From Calendula officinalis (taxonomy: Eukaryota; Streptophyta; Magnoliopsida; Asterales; Asteraceae): a stretch of 64,000 bases of DNA. Both the position numbers and the translations under genes were made by a program. How positions within the stretch are numbered: position 1 is the stretch's first letter; each line of letters opens with the position of its first letter. Positions 28,197-40,042 of the stretch are shown piece by piece. Location: positions 56,128,640-56,192,639 of the forward strand of contig OY970821.1 in the NCBI GenBank assembly GCA_963853835.1, written 5' to 3'. The notes beneath the pieces were generated by a model. The model made no database searches, was not told the DNA's origin, and worked only from the letters and a program-made list of their open reading frames with translations.

Positions 28197-30281
28197 TTCA
28201 TTTTCGGCCCGAACTTCAACCTCGGCCCGAACTTCAACCTCGGCCCGAACTCCGACCTCGGCCCGAACTTCAACCTCGGCCCGAACATCATCCTCGGGCC
28301 GAACACCGAACTTCGGCCTGAACACCACTTCGGCCCGAACACCACTTCGGCCCGAACATCCCATTTCGGCCCGAACACCACTTCGGCCCGAACATCCCAT
28401 TTCGGCCGGAACACCACTTCGGCCCGAACATCGCTCTTCGGCCCGAACTCTTCAATATCCAAGATTGTGTTACAAAAGGTGCTATACTAAAACATTCATA
28501 ACTTTCAGCTCGGGTGTCCGTTTCACGCCCACGAGTAACCAAAATAGCTGGTTCGTTCGTCACTGCCAAGAACAAGTTCAGCCCGAAATCTTCACTGTTC
28601 CCGGTTCGAACTTCATTTTCGGCCCGAACTTCAACCTCGGCCTTTAACTCCGACCTCGGCCCGAACTTCAACCTCGGCCCGAAAATCATCCTCGTCCCGA
28701 ACACCGAACTTCTGCCCGAACACCACTTCGGCCCGAACATCCCACTTCGGCCCGAACACCACTTCGGCCCTAACATCCCTCTTCGGCCCGAACTCTTCAA
28801 TATCCAAGATTGTGTGACAAAAGGTGCTAAACTAAAACATTCGTAACATTCAGCTCGGGTGTCCGTTTCACGCCCACGAGTAACCAAAATAGCTGGTTCG
28901 TTCGTCACTGCCAAGAACAAGTTCGGCCCGAACGCTTCACTGTTCCCGGCCCGAACTTCATTTTCGGCCCGAACTTCAACCTCGGCTCGAACTTCAACCT
29001 CGGCCCGAACTCCGACCTCGGCCCGAACTTCGACCTCGGCCCGAACATCATCCTCGGCCCGAACACCGAACTTCGGCCCGAACACCACTTCGGCCCGAAC
29101 ACCACTTCGACCGAACATCCCACTTCGGCCCGAACACCACTTCGGCCCGAACATCCCTCTTCGGCCCGAACTCTTCAATATCCAAGATTGTGTGACAAAA
29201 GGTACTATACTAAAACATTCATAACTTTCAGCTCGGGTGTCCGTTTCACGCCCAAGAGTAACCAAAATAGCTGGTTCGTTCGTCACTGCCAAGAACAAGT
29301 TCGGCCCAAACTCTTCACTGTTCCCGGCCCGAACTTCATTTTCAGCCCGAACTTCAACCTCGTCTCGAACTTCAACCTCGGCCCGAACTCCGACCTCGGC
29401 CCGAACTTCAACCTCGGCCCGAATATCATCCTCGGCCCGAACACCGAACTTCGGCCCGAACACCACTTCGGCCCTAACACCACTTCGGCCCGAACATCCC
29501 ACTTCGGCCCGAACACCACTTCGGCCAGAACATCCCTCTTCGGCTCGAACTCTTCAATATCCAAGATTGTGTGACAAAAGGTGCTATACTAAAACATTCA
29601 TAACTTTCAGCTCGGGTGTCCGTTTCACGCCCACGAGTAACCAAAATAGCTGGTTCGTTCGTCACTGCCAAGAACAAGTTCGGCCCGAACTCTTCACTGT
29701 TCCCGGCCCGAACTTCATTTTCGGCCCGAACTTCAACCTCGGCTCGAACTTCAACCTCGGCCCGAACTCCGACCTCGGCCCGAACTTCAACCTCGGCCCG
29801 AACATCATCCTTGGGTCGAACACCGAACTTCGGCCCGAACACCACTTCGGCCCGAACATCCCATTTCGGCCCGAACACCACTTCGGCCCGAACATCCCTC
29901 TTCGGCCCGAACTCTTCACTGTTCCCGGCCCGAACTTCATTTTCGGCCCGAACTTCACCTCGGCCAGAACTTCAACCTCGGCCCGAACATCATCCTCGGC
30001 CCGAACACCGAACTTCGGCCCGAACACCACTTCGGCCCGAACACTACTTCGGCCCGAACATCCCACTTCGGCCCGAACACCACTTCGGCCCGAACATCCC
30101 TCTTCGGCCCGAAATCTTCAATATCCAAGATTGTGTGACAAAAGGTGCTATACTAAAACATTCATAACTTTCAGCTCGGGTGTCCGTTTCACGCCCACGA
30201 GTAACCAAAATAGCTGGTTCGTTCGTCACTGCCAAGAACAAGTGCGGCCCGAACGCTTCACTATTCCCGGCCCGAACTTCA

Positions 30282-30503
30282 CCAAATCTTCTGATCTCCT
30301 GTTCTCAATGATGTTAAGCAGCTCCTGATCGCAGCAATCATGCCTTCGAAGGTACGTTTTTTTTCATTCGGGGTCTTACCTTGGGGATAGACGATGGACC
30401 CGCCATTCGACATGATGCATCATTTTGAAAGAAAATTCCATCAAATCAAAGGAGTTGACATTTCTGACATTAACTAATTCATTATGGGATTGATTGTTTT
30501 CCA
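30282..30503 (-). repeat. 222-bp non-satellite insert, copy 2
   Basis: Same length and sequence as the insert at 27975 as far as I can compare by eye, with the same TTCA flanks (30278-30281 and 30504-30507). The satellite on both sides is the same monomer type as for copy 1, so it was copied together with its surroundings. Confidence 0.9.
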
Positions 30504-33310
30504 TTCATTTTCGGCCCGAACTTCCACCTCGGCCCGAACTACAACCTCGGCCCGAACTCCGACCTCGGCCCGAACTTCAACCTCGGCCCGAACATCATCC
30601 TCGGGCCGAACACCGAACTTCGGCCTGAACACCACTTCGGCCCGAACACCACTTCGGCCCGAACATCCCATTTCGGCCCGAACACCACTTCGGCCCGAAC
30701 ATCCCATTTCGGCCGGAACACCACTTCGGCCCGAACATCGCTCTTCGGCCCGAACTCTTCAATATCCAAGATTGTGTTACAAAAGGTGCTATACTAAAAC
30801 ATTCATAACTTTCAGCTCGGGTGTCCGTTTCACGCCCACGAGTAACCAAAATAGCTGGTTCGTTCGTCACTGCCAAGAACATGTTCAGCCCGAAATCTTC
30901 ACTGTTCCCGGCTCGAACTTCATTTTCGGCCCGAATTTCAACCTCGGCCCGAACTCCGACCTAGGCCCGAACTTCAACCTCGGCCCGAAAATCATCCTCG
31001 GCCCGAACACCGAACTTCAGCCCGAACACCACTTCGGCCCGAACATCCCACTTCGGCCCGAACACCACTTCGGCCCTAACATCCCTCTTCGGCCCGAACT
31101 CTTCAATATCCAAGATTGTGTGACAAAAGGTGCTAAACTAAAACATTCATAACATTCAGCTCGGGTGTCCGTTTCACGCCCACGAGTAACCAAAATAGCT
31201 GGTTCGTTCGTCACTGCCAAGAACAAGTTCGGCCCGAACGCTTCACTGTTCCCGGCCCGAACTTCATTTTCGGCCCGAACTTCAACCTCGGCCCGAACTT
31301 CAACCTCGGCCCGAACTCCGACCTCGGCCCGAACTTCAACCTCGGCCCGAACATCATCCTCGGCCCGAACACCGAACTTCGGCCCGAACACCACTTCGGC
31401 CCGAACACCACTTCGACCGAACATCCCACTTCGGCCCGAACACCACTTCGGCCCGAACATCCCTCTTCGGCCCGAACTCTTCAATATCCAAGATTGTGTG
31501 ACAAAAGGTACTATACTAAAACATTCATAACTTTCAGCTCGGGTGTCCGTTTCACGCCCAAGAGTAACCAAAATAGCTGGTTCGTTCGTCACTGCCAAGA
31601 ACAAGTTCAGCCCGAAATCTTCACTGTTCCCGGTTCGAACTTCATTTTCGGCCCGAACTTCAACCTCGGCCTTTAACTCCGACCTCGGCCCGAACTTCAA
31701 CCTCGGCCCGAAAATCATCCTCGTCCCGAACACCGAACTTCTGCCCGAACACCACTTCGGCCCGAACATCCCACTTCGGCCCGAACACCACTTCGGCCCT
31801 AACATCCCTCTTCGACCCGAACTCTTCAATATCCAAGATTGTGTGACAAAAGGTGCTAAACTAAAACATTCGTAACATTCAGCTCGGGTGTCCGTTTCAC
31901 GCCCACGAGTAACCAAAATAGCTGGTTTGTTCGTCACTGCCAAGAACAAGTTCGGCCCGAACGCTTCACTGTTCCCGGCCCGAACTTCATTTTCGGCCCG
32001 AACTTCAACCTCGGCTCGAACTTCAACCTCGGCCCGAACTCCGACCTCGGCCCGAACTTCGACCTCGGCCCGAACATCATCCTCGGCCCGAACACCGAAC
32101 TTCGGCCCGAACACCACTTCGGCCCGAACACCACTTCGACCGAACATCCCACTTCGGCCCGAACACCACTTCGGCCCGAACATCCCTCTTCGGCCCGAAC
32201 TCTTCAATATCCAAGATTGTGTGACAAAAGGTACTATACTAAAACATTCATAACTTTCAGCTCGGGTGTCCGTTTCACGCCCAAGAGTAACCAAAATAGC
32301 TGGTTCGTTCGTCACTGCCAAGAACAAGTTCGGCCCAAACTCTTCACTGTTCCCGGCCCGAACTTCATTTTCAGCCCGAACTTCAACCTCGTCTCGAACT
32401 TCAACCTCGGCCCGAACTCCGACCTCGGCCCGAACTTCAACCTCGGCCCGAATATCATCCTCGGCCCGAACACCGAACTTCGGCCCGAACACCACTTCGG
32501 CCCTAACACCACTTCGGCCCGAACATCCCACTTCGGCCCGAACACCACTTCGGCCAGAACATCCCTCTTCGGCTCGAACTCTTCAATATCCAAGATTGTG
32601 TGACAAAAGGTGCTATACTAAAACATTCATAACTTTCAGCTCGGGTGTCCGTTTCACGCCCACGAGTAACCAAAATAGCTGGTTCGTTCGTCACTGCCAA
32701 GAACAAGTTCGGCCCGAACTCTTCACTGTTCCCGGCCCGAACTTCATTTTCGGCCCGAACTTCAACCTCGGCTCGAACTTCAACCTCGACCCGAACTCCG
32801 ACCTCGGCCCGAACTTCAACCTCGGCCCGAACATCATCCTTGGGTCGAACACCGAACTTCGGCCCGAACACCACTTCGGCCCGAACATCCCATTTCGGCC
32901 CGAACACCACTTCGGCCCGAACATCCCTCTTCGGCCCGAACTCTTCACTGTTCCCGGCCCGAACTTCATTTTCGGCCCGAACTTCACCTCGGCCAGAACT
33001 TCAACCTCGGCCCGAACATCATCCTCGGCCCGAACACCGAACTTCGGCCCGAACACCACTTCGGCCCGAACACTACTTCGGCCCGAACATCCCACTTCGG
33101 CCCGAACACCACTTCGGCCCGAACATCCCTCTTCGGCCCGAAATCTTCAATATCCAAGATTGTGTGACAAAAGGTGCTATACTAAAACATTCATAACTTT
33201 CAGCTCGGGTGTCCGTTTCACGCCCACGAGTAACCAAAATAGCTGGTTCGTTCGTCACTGCCAAGAACAAGTGCGGCCCGAACGCTTCACTATTCCCGGC
33301 CCGAACTTCA

Positions 33311-33532
33311 CCAAATCTTCTGATCTCCTGTTCTCAATGATGTTAAGCAGCTCCTGATCGCAGCAATCATGCCTTCGAAGGTACGTTTTTTTTCATTCGG
33401 GGTCTTACCTTGGGGATAGACGATGGACCCGCCATTCGACATGATGCATCATTTTGAAAGAAAATTCCATCAAATCAAAGGAGTTGACATTTCTGACATT
33501 AACTAATTCATTATGGGATTGATTGTTTTCCA
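33311..33532 (-). repeat. 222-bp non-satellite insert, copy 3
   Basis: Same 222 bp and the same TTCA flanks (33307-33310 and 33533-33536). The following module reads AACTTCCACCTC as in copy 2, and not AACTTCAACCTC as in copies 1 and 4. Copies 2 and 3 are therefore the closest pair. Confidence 0.9.
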
Positions 33533-36500
33533 TTCATTTTCGGCCCGAACTTCCACCTCGGCCCGAACTACAACCTCGGCCCGAACTCCGACCTCGGCCC
33601 GAACTTCAACCTCGGCCCGAACATCATCCTCGGGCCGAACACCGAACTTCGGCCTGAACACCACTTCGGCCCGAACACCACTTCGGCCCGAACATCCCAT
33701 TTCGGCCCGAACACCACTTCGGCCCGAACATCCCATTTCGGCCGGAACACCACTTCGGCCCGAACATCGCTCTTCGGCCCGAACTCTTCAATATCCAAGA
33801 TTGTGTTACAAAAGGTGCTATACTAAAACATTCATAACTTTCAGCTCGGGTGTCCGTTTCACGCCCACGAGTAACCAAAATAGCTGGTTCGTTCGTCACT
33901 GCCAAGAACATGTTCAGCCCGAAATCTTCACTGTTCCCGGCTCGAACTTCATTTTCGGCCCGAATTTCAACCTCGGCCCGAACTCCGACCTAGGCCCGAA
34001 CTTCAACCTCGGCCCGAAAATCATCCTCGGCCCGAACACCGAACTTCAGCCCGAACACCACTTCGGCCCGAACATCCCACTTCGGCCCGAACACCACTTC
34101 GGCCCTAACATCCCTCTTCGGCCCGAACTCTTCAATATCCAAGATTGTGTGACAAAAGGTGCTAAACTAAAACATTCATAACATTCAGCTCGGGTGTCCG
34201 TTTCACGCCCACGAGTAACCAAAATAGCTGGTTCGTTCGTCACTGCCAAGAACAAGTTCGGCCCGAACGCTTCACTGTTCCCGGCCCGAACTTCATTTTC
34301 GGCCCGAACTTCAACCTCGGCCCGAACTTCAACCTCGGCCCGAACTCCGACCTCGGCCCGAACTTCAACCTCGGCCCGAACATCATCCTCGGCCCGAACA
34401 CCGAACTTCGGCCCGAACACCACTTCGGCCCGAACACCACTTCGACCGAACATCCCACTTCGGCCCGAACACCACTTCGGCCCGAACATCCCTCTTCGGC
34501 CCGAACTCTTCAATATCCAAGATTGTGTGACAAAAGGTACTATACTAAAACATTCATAACTTTCAGCTCGGGTGTCCGTTTCACGCCCAAGAGTAACCAA
34601 AATAGCTGGTTCGTTCGTCACTGCCAAGAACAAGTTCGGCCCGAACTCTTCACTGTTCCCGGCCCGAACTTCATTTTCAGCCCGAACATCAACCTCGTCT
34701 CGAACTTCAACCTCGGCCCGAACTCCGACCTCGGCCCGAACTTCAACCTCGGCCCGAATATCATCCTCGGCCCGAACACCGAACTTCGGCCCGAACACCA
34801 CTTCGGCCCTAACACCACTTCGGCCCGAACATCCCACTTCGGCCCGAACACCACTTCGGCCAGAACATCCCTCTTCGGCTCGAACTCTTCAATATCCAAG
34901 ATTGTGTGACAAAAGGTGCTATACTAAAACATTCATAACTTTCAGCTCGGGTGTCCGTTTCACGCCCACGAGTAACCAAAATAGCTGGTTCGTTCGTCAC
35001 TGCCAAGAACAAGTTCGGCCCGAACTCTTCACTGTTCCCGGCCCGAACTTCATTTTCGGCCCGAACTTCAACCTCGGCTCGAACTTCAACCTCGGCCCGA
35101 ACTCCGACCTCGGCCCGAACTTCAACCTCGGCCCGAACATCATCCTTGGGTCGAACACCGAACTTCGGCCCGAACACCACTTCGGCCCGAACATCCCATT
35201 TCGGCCCGAACACCACTTCGGCCCGAACATCCCTCTTCGGCCCGAACTCTTCAATATCCAAGATTGTGTGACAAAAGGTGCTATACTAAAACATTCATAA
35301 CTTTCAGCTCGGGTGTCCGTTTCACGCCCACGAGTAACAAAAATAGCTGGTTCGTTCGTCATTGCCAAGAACAAGTTCAGCCCGAAATCTTCACTGTTCC
35401 CGGCCCGAACTTCATTTTCGGCCCGAACTTCAACCTCGGCCCGAACTCCGACCTCTGCCCGAACTTCAACCTCGGCACGAAAATCATCCTCGGCCCGAAC
35501 ACCGAACTTCTGCCCGAACACCACTTCGGCCCGAACATCCCACTTCGGCCCGAACACGACTTCGGCCCGAACATCCCTCTTCGGCCCGAACTCTTCAATA
35601 TCCAAGATTGTGTGACAAAAGGTACTATACTAAAACATTCATAACTTTCAGCTCGGGTGTCCGTTTCACGCCCAAGAGTAACCAAAATAGCTGGTTCGTT
35701 CGTCACTGCCAAGAACAAGTTCGGCCCAAACTCTTCACTGTTCCCGGCCCGAACTTCATTTTCAGCCCGAACTTCAACCTCGTCTCGAACTTCAACCTCA
35801 GCCCGAACTCCGACCTCGGCCCGAACTTCAACCTCGGCCCGAATATCATCCTCGGCCCGAACACCGAACTTCGGCCCGAACACCACTTCGGCCCTAACAC
35901 CACTTCGGCCCGAACATCCCACTTCGGCCCGAACACCACTTCGGCCAGAACATCCCTCTTCGGCTCGAACTCTTCAATATCCAAGATTGTGTGACAAAAG
36001 GTGCTATACTAAAACATTCATAACTTTCAGCTCGGGTGTCCGTTTCACGCCCACGAGTAACCAAAATAGCTGGTTCGTTCGTCACTGCCAAGAACAAGTT
36101 CGGCCCGAACTCTTCACTGTTCCCGCCCCGAACTTCATTTTCGGCCCGAACTTCAACCTCGGCTCGAACTTCAACCTCGGCCCGAACTCCGACCTCGGCC
36201 CGAACTTCAACCTCGGCCCGAACATCATCCTTGGGTCGAACACCGAACTTCGGCCCGAACACCACTTCGGCCCGAACATCCCATTTCGGCCCGAACACCA
36301 CTTCGGCCCGAACATCCCTCTTCGGCCCGAACTCTTCACTGTTCCCGGCTCGAACTTCATTTTCGGCCCGAACTTCACCTCGGCCAGAACTTCAACCTCG
36401 GCCCGAACATCATCTTCGGCCCGAACACCGAACTTCGGCCCGAACACCACTTCGGCCCGAACACTACTTCGGCCCGAACATCCCACTTCAGCCCGAACAC

Positions 36501-36701
36501 CACTTCGGCCCGAACATCCCTCTTCGGCCCGAAATCTTCAATATCCAAAATTGTGTGACAAAAGGTGCTATACTAAAACATTCATAACTTTCAGCTCGGG
36601 TGTCCGTTTCACGCCCACGAGTAACCAAAATAGCTGGTTCGTTCGTCACTGCCAAGAACAAGTGCGGCCCGAACGCTTCACTATTCCCGGCCCGAACTTC
36701 A

Positions 36702-36923
36702 CCAAATCTTCTGATCTCCTGTTCTCAATGATGTTAAGCAGCTCCTGATCGCAGCAATCATGCCTTCGAAGGTACGTTTTTTTTCATTCGGGGTCTTACC
36801 TTGGGGATAGACGATGGACCCGCCATTCGACATGATGCATCATTTTGAAAGAAAATTCCATCAAATCAAAGGAGTTGACATTTCTGACATTAACTAATTC
36901 ATTATGGGATTGATTGTTTTCCA
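36702..36923 (-). repeat. 222-bp non-satellite insert, copy 4
   Basis: Fourth copy, with TTCA flanks at 36698-36701 and 36924-36927. It is the last before the array is broken by the retrotransposon. No copy occurs right of the retrotransposon within this window. Confidence 0.9.
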
Positions 36924-39430
36924 TTCATTTTCGGCCCGAACTTCAACCTCGGCCCGAACTTCAACCTCGGCCCGAACTCCGACCTCGGCCCGAACTTCAA
37001 CCTCGGCCCGAACATCATCCTCGGGCCGAACACCGAACTTCGGCCTGAACACCACTTCGGCCCGAACACCACTTCGGCCCGAACATCCCATTTCGGCCCG
37101 AACACCACTTCGGCCCGAACATCCCATTTCGGCCGGAACACCACTTCGGCCCGAACATCGCTCTTCGGCCCGAACTCTTCAATATCCAAGATTGTGTTAC
37201 AAAAGGTACTATACTAAAACATTCATAACTTTCAGCTCGGGTGTCCGTTTCACGCCCAAGAGTAACCAAAATAGCTGGTTCGTTCGTCACTGCCAAGAAC
37301 AAGTTCGGCCCGAACTCTTCACTGTTCCCGGCCCGAACTTCATTTTCAGCCCGAACATCAACCTCGTCTCGAACTTCAACCTCGGCCCGAACTCCGACCT
37401 CGGCCCGAACTTCAACCTCGGCCCGAATATCATCCTCGGCCCGAACACCGAACTTCGGCCCGAACACCACTTCGGCCCTAACACCACTTCGGCCCGAACA
37501 TCCCACTTCGGCCCGAACTCTTCAATATCCAAGATTGTGTGACAAAAGGTGCTAAACTAAAACATTCATAACATTCAGCTCGGGTGTCCGTTTCACGCCC
37601 ACGAGTAACCAAAATAGCTGGTTCGTTCGTCACTGCCAAGAACAAGTTCGGCCCGAACGCTTCACTGTTCCCGGCCCGAACTTCATTTTCGGCCCGAACT
37701 TCAACCTCGGCCCGAACTTCAACCTCGGCCCGAACTCCGACCTCGGCCCGAACTTCAACCTCGGCCCGAACATCATCCTCGGCCCGAACACCGAACTTCG
37801 GCCCGAACACCACTTCGGCCCGAACACCACTTCGACCGAACATCCCACTTCGGCCCGAACACCACTTCGGCCCGAACATCCCTCTTCGGCCCGAACTCTT
37901 CAATATCCAAGATTGTGTGACAAAAGGTACTATACTAAAACATTCATAACTTTCAGCTCGGGTGTCCGTTTCACGCCCAAGAGTAACCAAAATAGCTGGT
38001 TCGTTCGTCACTGCCAAGAACAAGTTCGGCCCGAAGTCTTCACTGTTCCCGGCCCGAACTTCATTTTCAGCCCGAACATCAACCTCGTCTCGAACTTCAA
38101 CCTCGGCCCGAACTCCGACCTCGGCCCGAACTTCAACCTCGGCCCGAATATCATCCTCGGCCCGAACACCGAACTTCGGCCCGAACACCACTTCGGCCCT
38201 AACACCACTTCGGCCCGAACATCCCACTTCGGCCCGAACACCACTTCGGCCAGAACATCCCTCTTCGGCTCGAACTCTTCAATATCCAAGATTGTGTGAC
38301 AAAAGGTGTTATACTAAAACATTCATAACTTTCAGCTCGGGTGTCCGTTTCACGCCCACGAGTAACCAAAATAGCTGGTTCGTTCGTCACTGCCAAGAAC
38401 AAGTTCGGCCCGAACTCTTCACTGTTCCCGGCCCGAACTTCATTTTCGGCCCGAACTTCAACCTCGGCTCGAACTTCAACCTCGGCCCGAACTCCGACCT
38501 CGGCCCGAACTTCAACCTCGGCCCGAACATCATCCTTGGGTCGAACACCGAACTTCGGCCCGAACACCACTTCGGCCCGAACATCCCATTTCGGCCCGAA
38601 CACCACTTCGGCCCGAACATCCCTCTTCGGCCCGAACTCTTCAATATCCAAGATTGTGTGACAAAAGGTGCTATACTAAAACATTCATAACTTTCAGCTC
38701 GGGTGTCCGTTTCACGCCCACGATTAACAAAAATAGCTGGTTCGTTCGTCATTGCCAAGAACAAGTTCAGCCCGAAATCTTCACTGTTCCCGGCCCGAAC
38801 TTCATTTTCGGCCCGAACTTCAACCTCGGCCCGAACTCTGACCTCTGCCCGAACTTCAACCTCGGCCCGAAAATCATCCTCGGCCCGAACACCGAACTTC
38901 TGCCCGAACACCACTTCGGCCCGAACATCCCACTTCGGCCCGAACACGACTTCGGCCCGAACATCCCTCTTCGGCCCGAACTCTTCAATATCCAAGATTG
39001 TGTGACAAAAGGTACTATACTAAAACATTCATAACTTTCAGCTCGGGTGTCCGTTTCACGCCCACGAGTAACCAAAATAGCTGGTTCGTTCGTCACTGCC
39101 AAGAACATGTTCGGCCCGAACTCTTCACTGTTCCCGGCCCGAACTTCATTTTCGGCCCGAACTTCAACCTCGGCTCGAACTTCAACCTCGGCCCGAACTC
39201 CGACCTCGGCCCGAACTTCAACCTCGGCCCGAACATCATCCTCGGCCCGAACACCGAACTTCGGCCCGAACACCACTTCGGCCCTAACACCACTTCGGCC
39301 CGAACATCCCACTTCGGCCCGAACACCACTTCGGCCAGAACATCCCTCTTCGGCCCGAACTCTTCAATATCCAAGATTGTGTGACAAAAGGTGTTATACT
39401 AAAACATTCATAACTTTCAGCTCGGGTGTC

Positions 39431-39435
39431 CGTTT
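39431..39435. repeat. Target site duplication CGTTT, left
   Basis: The satellite core reads GTGTCCGTTT up to the 5' LTR. CGTTT is repeated directly after the 3' LTR at 50955-50959. A 5-bp duplication is the usual length for copia integrase. Confidence 0.95.
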
Positions 39436-39643
39436 TGTTAAGGCAAAAAGCCTTGCCCCTTTAGATCTTAAGATAACAAAACAACCTAGACTAGCTTTGA
39501 TTAATATGTAGAATAATATAGCTAAGTGTAGGTCTGATACTGAGTGATCAGAATTGGAACTCAGTATCAGCACTCAGTATCAGATAGTGATACTGAGTAC
39601 AAGGACTGAGTAGAAGGACTGAGTGATACTCAGTATAGTAACG

Positions 39644-39672
39644 GACTAAGATCAAATCCCTTGATCTTAGTC
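39644..39672. promoter_or_regulatory. 12-bp perfect inverted repeat in the LTR
   Basis: Arms GACTAAGATCAA and TTGATCTTAGTC are separated by ATCCC. The same structure is at 50654-50682 in the 3' LTR. It lies upstream of the TATA-like box and could be a U3 regulatory hairpin or a dimeric factor site; function is inferred only from position. Confidence 0.6.
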
Positions 39673-39732
39673 ATTTTCCTTACTTAGTCCTTCGGTTACT
39701 CCTTTGCTCATTATGTAAGATCTCTATAACAT

Positions 39733-39740
39733 TATAAATA
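39733..39740 (+). promoter_or_regulatory. TATA-like box of the 5' LTR
   Basis: TATAAATA lies about 210 bp before the LTR end and would place transcription start near 39765. The identical sequence in the 3' LTR is at 50743-50750. No polyadenylation site was assigned. Confidence 0.65.
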
Positions 39741-39946
39741 GAGATCATCTTGCAAAGGGGTACTTACCAATTTACTTTATACATTCACATCTTTTGTAAT
39801 TGATCAGTGGTCTTGTTATTCCGCAACAAGCCACACTTAGTGGATTTATACATTGACTATATTCTTGTGTTATCACTCTAATATTTCTCTAAGTATAATA
39901 ATCTATCAATTAACATTATAAACCAGGGTTGTTGTGACCTAACAAC

Positions 39947-39960
39947 TGGTATCAGAGCAG
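39947..39960 (+). other. Primer binding site (initiator tRNA-Met)
   Basis: TGGTATCAGAGCAG starts two bases after the 5' LTR. It matches the complement of the plant initiator tRNA-Met 3' end used by most plant copia elements. This fixes the sense of the element. Confidence 0.9.
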
Positions 39961-40042
39961 GCTAAATAATCTCTTATTTAGTCGATCTATAACCCTGGCA
40001 GCCATTTCCTACATCTATCCCTCCAACACTCAAAAATCCAAA

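Larger units (their letters stand above)
27975..38990. repeat. Irregular higher-order repeat domain at 28-39 kb
   Basis: This domain is a series of multi-monomer blocks, each starting with the same 222-bp insert at 27975, 30282, 33311 and 36702. Block lengths are 2,307, 3,029 and 3,391 bp, differing by about 722 and 362 bp, that is two monomers and one. A defective monomer with a GGCCTTTAACTCC lesion is shared at 28640 and 31669. A fused unit running TCTTCACTGTTCCC straight into GGCCAGAACTTC is shared at 29913, 32942 and 36333. The pattern fits unequal exchange with whole-monomer gain and loss. Confidence 0.9.
1..39435. repeat. Satellite array, left part (about 344-380 bp monomers)
   Basis: This is a head-to-tail tandem array that enters from the left edge and stops only where the retrotransposon interrupts it. 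Each monomer has a conserved core beginning AATATCCAAGATTGTGTGAC and running through GTTCGTTCGTCACTGCCAAG to TTCATTTTCGG. A block of GC-rich modules built on CGGCCCGAAC follows. Spacings between successive cores cluster at 343-344, 361-362 and 378-379 bp, with outliers such as 235, 253, 306 and 396, so lengths change in steps of one module. No inverted monomer was seen. The repeat class is certain; whether it is centromeric, subtelomeric or interstitial cannot be told from the sequence. Confidence 0.97.
39436..39944 (+). repeat. 5' long terminal repeat
   Basis: 509 bp, TG...CA boundaries within TGTTA...TAACA. It differs from the 3' LTR at three sites, all transitions: 39759 G/A, 39780 T/C and 39835 A/G. 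It carries five copies of ATACTGAG or CTCAGTAT between 39537 and 39636, a TATA-like box, and a 12-bp inverted repeat. At commonly used plant rates (7e-9 to 1.3e-8 per site per year) 0.6% divergence is about 0.2-0.4 million years, which is only a rough estimate. Confidence 0.97.

Noticed and set aside
1..39435. Dozens of ORFs of 60-504 codons in the satellite
   Set aside because: They are open on both strands and in several frames simultaneously, change frame from monomer to monomer, and their peptides are only translations of the 18-bp modules and core. No initiation context, codon bias or domain supports them.
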